DNA from: Dialister sp. CAG:486
Lineage (GTDB): Bacteria; Bacillota; Negativicutes; Veillonellales; Dialisteraceae
Assembly (NCBI GenBank): GCA_000434475.1
Contig: FR879487.1
Coordinates: forward strand, 11,978 to 21,123
Length of the DNA stretch: 9,146 nt
Direction of reading: 5' to 3'
Every line of letters begins with the position of its first letter. Within the stretch, counting starts at the first letter, position 1. Shown piece after piece: positions 1-5,545 of the stretch. The notes under the pieces are model-generated. The model made no database searches. It saw only the letters and a list, made by a program, of their open reading frames with translations, and was not told the DNA's origin. The translations under genes were made by a program, and so were the position numbers.

Positions 1-1
1 C

Positions 2-505
2 GAGACACTGGAAAAGGCTCTTCCGAAGGGGACAGAAGTCATCCGCGTCATGCCGAATACCCCGGCCTCTGTCGGAGAAGGCATGGCAGCGATCGCTCCG
101 GGGACATTCGCTTCGGAAGGATTCATCGCTGAGGCAGAGGATATTTTCCGTGCGCTGGGCAAGGAAGCCGTCGTGACGGAACGCCAGCTCGATGAGCTTG
201 GCGCGCTCTCGGGCGCAGGTCCGGGATATGCGTTTGTCATCATTGATGCCCTGGCAGATGCCGGCGTCCTGATCGGTCTTCCCAGAAAGCTTGCCATCGA
301 AGCCGCTGCCCAGACGTTGTATGGCGCAGCCAAGATGGTGCTGGAAACAGGGAAACACCCCTCTGAGCTGCGGGATCAGGTCACTAGTCCAGGCGGCACC
401 ACCATCGCGGGGATCCATGCCATGGAGCGCGCGGGTATCCGCGCTGCACTGATGGATGGCGTAGAAGCATGCCTCGCAAAATCGGATCAGATGGCGGGGA
501 AATAA
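2..505 (+). CDS. proC: Pyrroline-5-carboxylate reductase, C-terminal part (5' end outside window)
   Basis: ProC reduces pyrroline-5-carboxylate to L-proline with NAD(P)H in the cytosol, the last step of proline synthesis. The reading frame is open from base 2, so the 167 residues seen are a fragment; the family is usually about 265-270 residues, so roughly the first 100, with the Rossmann nucleotide-binding site, lie outside. Visible family marks are VIRVMPNTP, the SGAGPGYAF segment that opens the dimerisation domain, and the signature LRDQVTSPGGTTIAG near the C-terminus. Most family members have SGSGPAY where this one has SGAGPGY, a mild variation. The next gene, ylmH, follows after 28 bases with no terminator between them, so the two are probably co-transcribed. 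Identification is secure from the signature; only the start is missing. Confidence 0.96.
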   Translation, partial: ETLEKALPKGTEVIRVMPNTPASVGEGMAAIAPGTFASEGFIAEAEDIFRALGKEAVVTERQLDELGALSGAGPGYAFVIIDALADAGVLIGLPRKLAIEAAAQTLYGAAKMVLETGKHPSELRDQVTSPGGTTIAGIHAMERAGIRAALMDGVEACLAKSDQMAGK

Positions 506-533
506 TTAGAAATGATGAGCCAGGAATCAACAT

Positions 534-1325
534 ATGAAAGATAGAGAGAAAATTATTCGTTATTTTGCGGCCACCAGTGACGATGCCAACGACATGGCGA
601 TCCGTCTGCTGGATCTGGCCGATGCTGTCGACCGTGGACGGCCATTTGCTGTCGGCCCGTTTATGTCGCCTTTTGCTGCGCAGATCGGGCAGACTATCGC
701 AACCCATATGAAGACGGTCACGGTGAAGAGTGAAGGCGGCTATCATGAGGCAGAGCGCGTGCGCATCGCCTTTTCCAGAGACGACTATGACGGCCCCATC
801 GACTTTGGCATGACACTCCTCTCCGTCACCTGGGATGACCGTTACCGCCTGATCGGGCATCGGGACGTCTTAGGCTCGCTGATGGGTCTTGGTATCGACC
901 GTGCCGTTCTTGGCGACATCCTCATGCAGGGAGCCGGCTGTCAGATCGTAGCAGACAGTACCATGGCCGGATGGATCAGAGACAATTTCCATAAGGTCGC
1001 TATGGTTCCTGTCACGGTCAAAGAGATCCCGATGGAGGAGATCGAGCCGCCGAAGAAAACGGCCAAGGAAGTCCGTGCGACAGTGGCCTCTCTTCGCCTC
1101 GATGCCGTCGGGGCAGCGGGCTTTGGTATCTCCCGCTCCAAGATGGTGCAGGCCGTCGATGACGGGCGCACGGAAGTGAACTGGCAGCCTGCCAAGAGCG
1201 CGTCCCAGACGGTGAAAGCGGGCGATATCATCAGCATCCGGGGACGCGGCCGCATCGAGATCAAAGAAGAGACTGGTACGAGCCGAAAAGGACGGACGGG
1301 GCTTTTGATCGACAGATATAAGTAA
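534..1325 (+). CDS. ylmH: YlmH-family S4-domain RNA-binding protein
   Basis: This 263-residue protein belongs to the YlmH family, ribosome-associated S4-domain proteins encoded next to divIVA in many Firmicutes and linked to translation quality control. The N-terminal domain shows GGYHEAERVR at about residues 68-77 and HRDVLGSLMGLGIDR at 109-123 followed by GDI, both typical of the family. An S4 RNA-binding fold covers roughly 187-245, including GISRSKMVQAVDDGRTEVN and the KAGDIISIRGRGR strand. The ATG is preceded by AGGA at 522-525 with about 8 bases of spacing. It lies 28 bases after proC, as in division-cluster neighbourhoods. Unusually, about 350 bases of repeats then separate it from divIVA, which it often precedes closely. 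Family assignment is firm; the molecular role in this organism is by analogy. Confidence 0.93.
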   Translation: MKDREKIIRYFAATSDDANDMAIRLLDLADAVDRGRPFAVGPFMSPFAAQIGQTIATHMKTVTVKSEGGYHEAERVRIAFSRDDYDGPIDFGMTLLSVTWDDRYRLIGHRDVLGSLMGLGIDRAVLGDILMQGAGCQIVADSTMAGWIRDNFHKVAMVPVTVKEIPMEEIEPPKKTAKEVRATVASLRLDAVGAAGFGISRSKMVQAVDDGRTEVNWQPAKSASQTVKAGDIISIRGRGRIEIKEETGTSRKGRTGLLIDRYK

Positions 1326-1637
1326 GGGTTCGGGGTTCAGGTTAATAGGTTCAATGGGTTCTGTAGGTTCGACAGGTTCATAGATTTCTCATCTTTCGTG
1401 AATACCATAGCCTTGAAGTTTGAAAGCAGGGATTAGTGGCTAGGGATTAGGTTTGCGATACGGGAAAATCGCTAATTTCAAACCTCCGCGGCGCTTTTGA
1501 TTGTTATGCGCCGCACCACCCCCTTTGAACCTCTTGAACCTATAGAACCCGCTGAACCTCTTTCACACGTAATCATGGGACGGCACGCCCGAGGGGCTAA
1601 CCCTGAACCTTGAACCTTGAACCCTGAACCCTTGAAC
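1326..1637. repeat. Composite intergenic repeat A (GGTTC/GAACC inverted arms)
   Basis: This fills the gap between ylmH and divIVA; I see no gene in it. It opens with degenerate GGTTC units (1326-1380) and contains GAACC units at 1525-1560 and 1601-1637. The arm 1348-1380 is the reverse complement of 1526-1558 at 28 of 33 positions by eye. Between them are TTTGAAA (1419-1425)/TTTCAAA (1477-1483), a GATTAG-type repeat around 1431-1450 and a GC-rich hairpin (separate entry). Bases 1571-1604 resemble 3693-3726 in repeat B. TTGAAC at 1617-1622 and CATAAG at 1639-1644 are 16 bases apart and could be a weak divIVA promoter, but this is speculative. It looks like a decayed miniature or REP-like element. 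Confidence 0.7.
1488..1514. repeat. GCGGCGC...GCGCCGC hairpin, copy in repeat A
   Basis: A perfect 7-bp inverted repeat (GCGGCGC at 1488-1494, GCGCCGC at 1508-1514) encloses a 13-base AT-rich loop. CACCAC follows the right arm. The same design recurs at 3621-3646, 4738-4765 and, degenerate, at 5341-5367. No T-tract follows, so it is unlikely to be an ordinary intrinsic terminator. Confidence 0.75.
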
Positions 1638-1672
1638 TCATAAGTAAGAATATCATTAAAGGAGCATAGATC

Positions 1673-2326
1673 ATGATCACACCGATGGATATTCATAATA
1701 AAACATTTTCCGGTCAGATCCGCGGCTATTCGAAGGATGAAGTGAATGCCTTTCTGGAAGAGCTTGCGAGCGACTATGAAAAGATTTACCGCGAGCACCG
1801 TGCGATGGAAGAAGAAATGGACATCATCCGCACGAAGCTGCGCAACTACGAAAAGATGGAGTCGACCATGTCCCACACGCTGGTCATGGCACAGGAAACC
1901 GCAGATAATGTGAAGAAGAATGCACACAAGGAAGCCGAGCTTTCCATTCAGGAAGCCCAGAGCGAAGCGCAGAAGATCGTTTCCGATGCCGAAGCGGCTC
2001 GTCGCAAGATGAATGCGGATCTGCTGAAGGCAGAAGGCGATATGAATCTGTATATCGAAAAGCTCTTGTCAAATTTCAAATCTGCGCTGGCGCTGATCGA
2101 AGCAGCCAAAGCCGCTCGTGCGCCGCAGGCGGTGCAGGCTCAGCAGCCGGCAGCTTCTGAACCGTCTGAAGCGGCCGCTGAGGCGGAGCCTTCTTCCCCG
2201 GAAGAAGAAGCAGCACCGACGGCAGAAGCACCGGCGGCAGAAGCAGAGGAAGCCGCTCCTGCGCCTGCCGGCGGAAATCTTTTCGATGAGGCGGCTAAGA
2301 CAGTAGCTCCGAAAGAAGAGAACTAA
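1673..2326 (+). CDS. divIVA: DivIVA-family cell-division/polarity protein
   Basis: DivIVA proteins bind curved membrane at poles and septa and place division and envelope factors. The N-terminal domain is plain: TPMDIHNKTFSGQIRGY followed by KDEVNAFLEEL (residues about 3-31). Compared with B. subtilis DivIVA, the membrane-inserting Phe17-Arg18 pair appears as Ile16-Arg17, keeping the Arg but replacing the Phe. Residues about 32-145 are heptad-rich coiled coil with many Glu, Lys and Ala. From about 146 to 205 the tail is low-complexity Ala/Glu/Pro, then ends GNLFDEAAKTVAPKEEN. At 217 residues it is longer than the B. subtilis protein (about 164) because of this tail. AAAGGAG at 1659-1665 sits 7 bases before the ATG, supporting this start. 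speE begins 5 bases after the stop, so the two are very likely co-transcribed. Confidence 0.95.
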   Translation: MITPMDIHNKTFSGQIRGYSKDEVNAFLEELASDYEKIYREHRAMEEEMDIIRTKLRNYEKMESTMSHTLVMAQETADNVKKNAHKEAELSIQEAQSEAQKIVSDAEAARRKMNADLLKAEGDMNLYIEKLLSNFKSALALIEAAKAARAPQAVQAQQPAASEPSEAAAEAEPSSPEEEAAPTAEAPAAEAEEAAPAPAGGNLFDEAAKTVAPKEEN

Positions 2327-2330
2327 GCCT

Positions 2331-3188
2331 ATGGAAACGAAACAGACCGTGACTGAGTGGGCCAATGACCATCTGGGGCTCACTCTGGCGATCACAAAAA
2401 GACTGCATGAAGAGCAGACCCCCTTCCAGCACATTGAGATCGTCGAGACGGAGCAGTATGGACGTCTTCTCATCTTAGACGGTGTTTTCCAGACTTCTGT
2501 CAAGGATGAGTGGACGTACCATGAAATGATCGCGCATGTCCCGCTCATGATGCATCCTCATCCGGAGCGTGTACTCATCATTGGCGGCGGAGACGGTGGC
2601 GTCGCACGCGAAGTCTGCCGCCACGAGTGTGTAAAACAGGTGGATCTTTGCGACATCGATGGCCGCGTCATCGAGCTTTCGAAGGAATATTTCCCGACGA
2701 TCTCCAAAGTCCTCTTGGATCCGCCGAAGAAGCTTCATGTCCATGTGGGGGATGGCATCGCTTTTGCGGCTGCGGTGAAGGACTTTTATGACGTCATCAT
2801 CATCGACTGCTCTGACCCCATCGGACCGGGCGAAGGCCTTTTCACGAGAGAATTCTACAAAAGCGCCAAGGCGGCTCTTAGAGAAGATGGGCTCATCGTC
2901 CAGCAGACCGAGTCCCCGATCGTCCAGCAGAAGACCGTCCACGATGTCTTTGCGGCGATGCGTGATGTATTCCCCATTGTACGCATGTATTTTTCACACG
3001 TGCCGATCTATCCGGAGTGTATGCACTCCTTCATGATCGGATCGAAGAAATATGACCCGCTGACAGCCACGATCCGTGAAGACGGCCCGCAGCCGATGAA
3101 GTACTACAATAAACATATCCAGAAAAGCTGTTTTGCCCTTCCGAATTTCATCAAAGACCTGATTTATAAGGGAACATACAGCTTTTAA
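2331..3188 (+). CDS. speE: Spermidine synthase (polyamine aminopropyltransferase)
   Basis: SpeE transfers the aminopropyl group of decarboxylated S-adenosylmethionine to putrescine, giving spermidine and methylthioadenosine in the cytosol. The 285-residue length is normal for bacterial enzymes. An N-terminal strand domain (about 1-60, with YGRLLILDGVFQTS) leads into the methyltransferase-like fold: GGGDGGVAREV at 85-95, the acidic CDIDGRVIE at 107-115 and VGDGIAF at 139-145. DCSDPIGPGEGLF at 159-171 contains the catalytic Asp159 and Asp162 expected from the family. The start lies 5 bases after the divIVA stop, with a purine-rich GAAAGAAGAGAA just upstream serving as ribosome binding site inside divIVA. 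No speD (AdoMet decarboxylase), speA or speB is in the window. A terminator hairpin follows the stop directly. Confidence is high from the intact catalytic motifs. Confidence 0.96.
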   Translation: METKQTVTEWANDHLGLTLAITKRLHEEQTPFQHIEIVETEQYGRLLILDGVFQTSVKDEWTYHEMIAHVPLMMHPHPERVLIIGGGDGGVAREVCRHECVKQVDLCDIDGRVIELSKEYFPTISKVLLDPPKKLHVHVGDGIAFAAAVKDFYDVIIIDCSDPIGPGEGLFTREFYKSAKAALREDGLIVQQTESPIVQQKTVHDVFAAMRDVFPIVRMYFSHVPIYPECMHSFMIGSKKYDPLTATIREDGPQPMKYYNKHIQKSCFALPNFIKDLIYKGTYSF

Positions 3189-3190
3189 CG

Positions 3191-3216
3191 AAAGAGACGT
3201 GCGCGAGCACGTCTTT
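3191..3216 (+). terminator. Intrinsic terminator after speE
   Basis: AGACGTGC (3195-3202) pairs with GCACGTCT (3207-3214) around a GCGA loop, extended by a few A-T/G-T pairs, and is followed by TTTTG. The T-run is short, so efficiency may be modest. It begins 3 bases after the speE stop and closes the divIVA-speE unit. Confidence 0.8.
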
Positions 3217-3254
3217 TGTGGTTGTCGGGTTCAGGTTGATGGGTTCAGGATTGT

Positions 3255-3301
3255 GGTGGCAGCTTCGCTACAAAATATATATTTGCGGCGGAGCCGCCAC
3301 C
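3255..3301. repeat. GGTGGC...GCCACC hairpin in repeat B
   Basis: GGTGGC (3255-3260) pairs with GCCACC (3296-3301). Pairing continues inward for about 9 more positions with a few mismatches (AGCTTCGCT against GCGGAGCC), around an AT-rich loop ACAAAATATATATTT. It occupies the same place in repeat B as the GCGGCGC hairpin does at the left of repeat C. Confidence 0.6.
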
Positions 3302-3408
3302 TTCATTCCTAATTCCTCATTCGAGCAAAGCTTTCATTCGAAATCAAGGGACAGCATGTCTCATGATCTAAGTCTGAAAGCAGTTGTCGGGTAGCCATCT
3401 CTCCGTTT

Positions 3409-3591
3409 CGTCATCCCGAGCAAAGCCGAGGGATCTTTGTTGCAGCGGAAATCCGTACATTGTGCGTTGTTTCTCTTGCATGAAACACCGTACTCCCTGC
3501 CTTTGAAAGCAGGCTTCCCATTTGCGTTCTTGAGCTTACCCGGCGGTATGCCGCAAACGAAAAAGATTCCTCCACTTCAGTCGGAATGACG
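3409..3591. repeat. TCATCCCGAG/CGGAATGACG inverted-repeat element
   Basis: The 29-base arms at 3409-3437 and 3563-3591 are reverse complements at 22 of 29 positions; the outermost CGTCATCCCGA/TCGGAATGACG matches 10 of 11. The interior has a CCTGC...GCAGG hairpin near 3496-3513. Repeats of this wording are widespread in bacterial intergenic regions, so this is probably a known type of dispersed element nested inside repeat B. Confidence 0.65.
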
Positions 3592-3620
3592 ATACGAGAG
3601 TATGGTTTATCTAAAATTTA

Positions 3621-3646
3621 CGGCGCTTCTATATTTTTATGCGCCG
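3621..3646. repeat. CGGCGC...GCGCCG hairpin in repeat B
   Basis: A 6-bp perfect inverted repeat (3621-3626 and 3641-3646) has a 14-base loop TTCTATATTTTTAT and is followed by CACCAAC. It is a close relative of 1488-1514; the seventh pair is lost because the first G is replaced by A. Confidence 0.7.
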
Positions 3647-3726
3647 CACCAACACTCCTAACTCCTAACTAGAGATCCGAGCTTTTTCTCAAAATCAGTG
3701 GACGGAGCCGCCCCGAGGGCTAACCC

Positions 3727-3755
3727 TGCCCCCCCTTTCCTTCCCGTGATATAAT
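3727..3755 (+). promoter_or_regulatory. Extended -10 promoter for the LysR-type gene
   Basis: TGATATAAT at 3747-3755 is a perfect extended -10 (TGnTATAAT). The -35 position 17 bases upstream (3727-3732, TGCCCC) is poor, as is common when an extended -10 is present. Transcription would start near 3762, giving a leader of about 27 bases before the ATG at 3789. Confidence 0.65.
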
Positions 3756-3788
3756 GAGAAAAATGATTTCATGAAAGGAGCGATTTCC

Positions 3789-4667
3789 ATGGAAATCCGT
3801 GTGTTGAAATATTTTCTCATGGTCGCGCGTGAGGAGAGCATCACGAAGGCGGCCAGCCGCCTCCACATCACGCAGCCGACGCTGTCGCGCCAGATGGCGG
3901 ACCTCGAAGCGGATATGGGCGTCCCGCTTCTGGATCGGAGCGGACGCAAGATCGCATTGACGCCGGAAGGCATTCTTCTTCGCCGACGCGCCGAAGAGAT
4001 CGTCTCTCTGGTCGACAAGACGGAGATGGAAGTCTCGCAGGCGGCAGAAAATCTGGAAGGCACCATCAGCGTAGCAGGAGGGGATCTCTCGCAGGCACGT
4101 GATTTCGTGCGTCTCATTAAGGAATTTCAGACACTCCATCCTTTTGTACATTTCCGCTATTACACGGACATCACGCCCTACATTTGTGAATGTATGGATC
4201 ATGGCTGCGTCGATGTGGGTCTCCTTGTTGAGCCTTTCGATAGGGAGAAGTATGAGTCATTCCCCATCGGAAAACCGAGCCGGGTGGGGGTGTATATGCG
4301 TGCGGATGATCCGCTCGCCAAGAAGCCGGAAGTATGGATGCAAGACCTTGAAGGCCGCCCCCTGCTGCAGGGGCTTCGTCCAGATCTTGAGGCGATGCTC
4401 TTTGCCAGGCATACGGATCAGGAAAGCCATCCTGCCATGATCGAGTCTGACCTCCCCGCGAACTTGGTCATCATGGTCGATGAGGGCATGGGCTATTATA
4501 TCTCCGGGGAGGGTGTACTCCCCTTTCTTGATGAGCATCGGATCTGTTTCAGACCGATCGGAGGAAAGCCGCAGTATATCTACACCTCTCTTGCGTGGCG
4601 CAGAAATCAGCCCTTCAGCCGTGTCACGAAAACGTTCATTGAGTTTTTGAAAGAGAAGTTGAAGTGA
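3789..4667 (+). CDS. LysR-type transcriptional regulator
   Basis: A 292-residue LysR-family regulator, normal in length. The N-terminal winged helix-turn-helix is clear: LKYFLMVAREESITKAA and LHITQPTLSRQMADLEADMG (about 6-44), then LLDRSGRKIALTPEG (48-61). The linker helix runs to about 85. The rest is the periplasmic-binding-protein-like effector domain, where these regulators sense small ligands; its ligand cannot be read from sequence. I chose the ATG at 3789 over the in-frame one at 3771 because it follows AAAGGAG (3774-3780) by 8 bases and begins MEIRVLKYF, the usual LysR start. It has its own promoter and terminator, so it is a single-gene unit. LysR regulators often control a divergent neighbour; upstream here there is only repeat DNA, so its target is unknown. 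Confidence 0.94.
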   Translation: MEIRVLKYFLMVAREESITKAASRLHITQPTLSRQMADLEADMGVPLLDRSGRKIALTPEGILLRRRAEEIVSLVDKTEMEVSQAAENLEGTISVAGGDLSQARDFVRLIKEFQTLHPFVHFRYYTDITPYICECMDHGCVDVGLLVEPFDREKYESFPIGKPSRVGVYMRADDPLAKKPEVWMQDLEGRPLLQGLRPDLEAMLFARHTDQESHPAMIESDLPANLVIMVDEGMGYYISGEGVLPFLDEHRICFRPIGGKPQYIYTSLAWRRNQPFSRVTKTFIEFLKEKLK

Positions 4668-4672
4668 GGGAA

Positions 4673-4699
4673 AACATCTGCGAAAGCAGGTGTTTTTTT
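4673..4699 (+). terminator. Intrinsic terminator after the LysR-type gene
   Basis: AACATCTGC (4673-4681) pairs with GCAGGTGTT (4686-4694), with one G-T pair, around a GAAA tetraloop and runs into seven T residues (4693-4699). It begins 5 bases after the LysR stop codon. This is a strong, textbook shape. Confidence 0.92.
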
Positions 4700-4737
4700 G
4701 GTTGTCGGGTTCAAGGTTCCGGGTTCAGGTTGGTGGT

Positions 4738-4765
4738 GCGGCGCAAAATATGATAGAAGCGCCGC
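4738..4765. repeat. GCGGCGC...GCGCCGC hairpin, left side of repeat C
   Basis: A perfect 7-bp stem (4738-4744 with 4759-4765) with a 14-base loop AAAATATGATAGAA. GGTGGT precedes it, mirroring the CACCAC that follows the copy at 1488-1514. The matching right-hand copy of repeat C at 5341-5367 (GCGGCG/GCATCGC) has decayed. Confidence 0.75.
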
Positions 4766-4793
4766 AAGTTTTGAGATTAACGTAAAATGCGTC

Positions 4794-4980
4794 GCCCCTT
4801 AGAGAAGGGGCAGGCCGAAGGCCAGGGATAGACTGTCTCGAAGAGGCGGAATTCTGCAGAATGTTCATCGAGGAGCTTTGGATAGCAGGAATACCGATTG
4901 ATGCAGATAGTATGCTGACCGCTACGTAGAGTTGTGCCCCTTTGGGGCACTCTATCTTCTGCCTTTCGGGCATCCCCTTC
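4794..4980. repeat. Nested inverted-repeat element 1 in repeat C
   Basis: The left end GCCCCTTAGAGAAGGGGCAG plus GCCGAAGGC (4794-4822) is mirrored at the right by GCCTTTCGGGCATCCCCTTC (4961-4980), continuing TCTAA. The interior includes ACCGCTACGT at 4918-4927, which recurs at 5137-5146 in nested element 2. It looks like a small palindromic mobile element or relic; no coding capacity is evident. Confidence 0.55.
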
Positions 4981-4984
4981 TCTA

Positions 4985-5298
4985 AGTAATGCTATTAAGT
5001 TAAGGAAATCGTTGGCTACATAGCGTCTTGCTTCCCCCTTCGGGGGAAGTGCCGAAGGCAATAGGGGCATGCTAGCGGTATGGCGTGCTATGTTGAATAG
5101 TCCGTTGCTATCGATATTCCAACACTTTCATGCAATACCGCTACGTTGCCCCCTCATCTCGCTTCGCTCGAAATGGCGTCTCACTGGATTTTCGCGTTGC
5201 TTCGCTCCTAAAAATCCAGTTCGCTTGCACAAGCCCTTCGGGCAGCTCCCCCGATGGGGAGCCAAGAACGTTCTGCCGCTTATCTTAATAGCATTACT
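4985..5298. repeat. Nested inverted-repeat element 2 in repeat C
   Basis: AGTAATGCTATTAAG (4985-4999) is a perfect 15-bp inverted repeat of CTTAATAGCATTACT (5284-5298), and the match continues inward for TAAG after one mismatch. A second, inner imperfect pair is GGGGCATGCTAGCGGTAT near 5064-5081 against ATACCGCTACGTTGCCCC at 5135-5152. Several GC-rich hairpins lie between. The size is about 314 bases, with no gene seen. Confidence 0.65.
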
Positions 5299-5482
5299 TC
5301 TCTAAAGGGAAACGCCTCTTACGATATTTTCAAATCATTCGCGGCGTTTATTATTTTTATGCATCGCACCACCCGGTTGAACCCTCAGAACCTGTTGAAC
5401 CCATCAACCTGAACCCCGAACCTTGAACCTATTAAACTTTTTTCATGCCTTTTCACTATCCAAATTCATAATCCATAAGTAT

Positions 5483-5511
5483 TTGCTATGCAGCAATATT
5501 CTGCCTATACT
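5483..5511 (+). promoter_or_regulatory. Sigma-70-type promoter for the SGNH hydrolase gene
   Basis: TTGCTA (5483-5488) and TATACT (5506-5511) are separated by exactly 17 bases; the -10 matches the consensus at 5 of 6 positions and the -35 at 4 of 6. The start of transcription would be near 5518, leaving a short leader that contains the GGAGG ribosome binding site at 5531-5535. Confidence 0.6.
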
Positions 5512-5545
5512 AATGACAGAAGAAACGAAGGGAGGAGCATGAACG

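Larger units (their letters stand above)
3220..3730. repeat. Composite intergenic repeat B
   Basis: I find no gene in this gap of about 500 bases. It starts with GGTTGTCGGGTTCA (3220-3233), identical to the start of repeat C at 4700-4713, right after the speE terminator T-tract. It then holds a GGTTC stretch, an AT-centred hairpin (3255-3301), a TCATCCCGAG...CGGAATGACG element (3409-3591), a GCGCCGC hairpin (3621-3646), an AACTCCTAACTCCTAACT simple repeat (3652-3670), and a right border at 3693-3726 that resembles 1571-1604. No right-hand GAACC arm is present, so it is less symmetrical than C. It reads as layered insertions of small non-coding elements. Confidence 0.65.
4708..5429. repeat. 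Composite intergenic repeat C with 25-bp terminal inverted arms
   Basis: This 722-base non-coding block is bounded by an inverted repeat matching at 24 of 25 positions (4708-4732 against 5405-5429), made of GGTTC units on the left and GAACC units on the right. Inside each arm is a GCGGCGC-type hairpin: 4738-4765 perfect, 5341-5367 degenerate. The centre holds at least two nested palindromic elements (separate entries) and several short perfect hairpins: GTGCCCC/GGGGCAC at 4934-4950, CTTCCCCC/GGGGGAAG at 5031-5049 and ACTGGATTTT/AAAATCCAGT at 5183-5220. Open frames here, for example on the + strand at 5069-5305, have no family resemblance and overlap repeats, so I call no gene. No transposase is present; it resembles a non-autonomous element that has been invaded repeatedly. 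Confidence 0.75.

Noticed and set aside
1326..1637. GGTTC/GAACC arrays as a CRISPR array
   Set aside because: Units are only 7-10 bases, degenerate and without uniform spacers; there are no cas genes.
2069..2548. Minus-strand frame of 159 codons, Cys/Arg/Ser-rich
   Set aside because: It lies antisense to the Ala/Glu-rich tail of divIVA and the speE start; its composition is the mirror of that low-complexity sequence and no ribosome binding site is evident.
3771..3788. LysR start at ATG 3771
   Set aside because: It contains the AAAGGAG ribosome binding site of the ATG at 3789, which matches the family N-terminus.
4777..5305. Frames in repeat C (minus 4777-5070, plus 5069-5305)
   Set aside because: They overlap palindromic repeats, have no family-like motifs, and have compositions typical of translated repeats.
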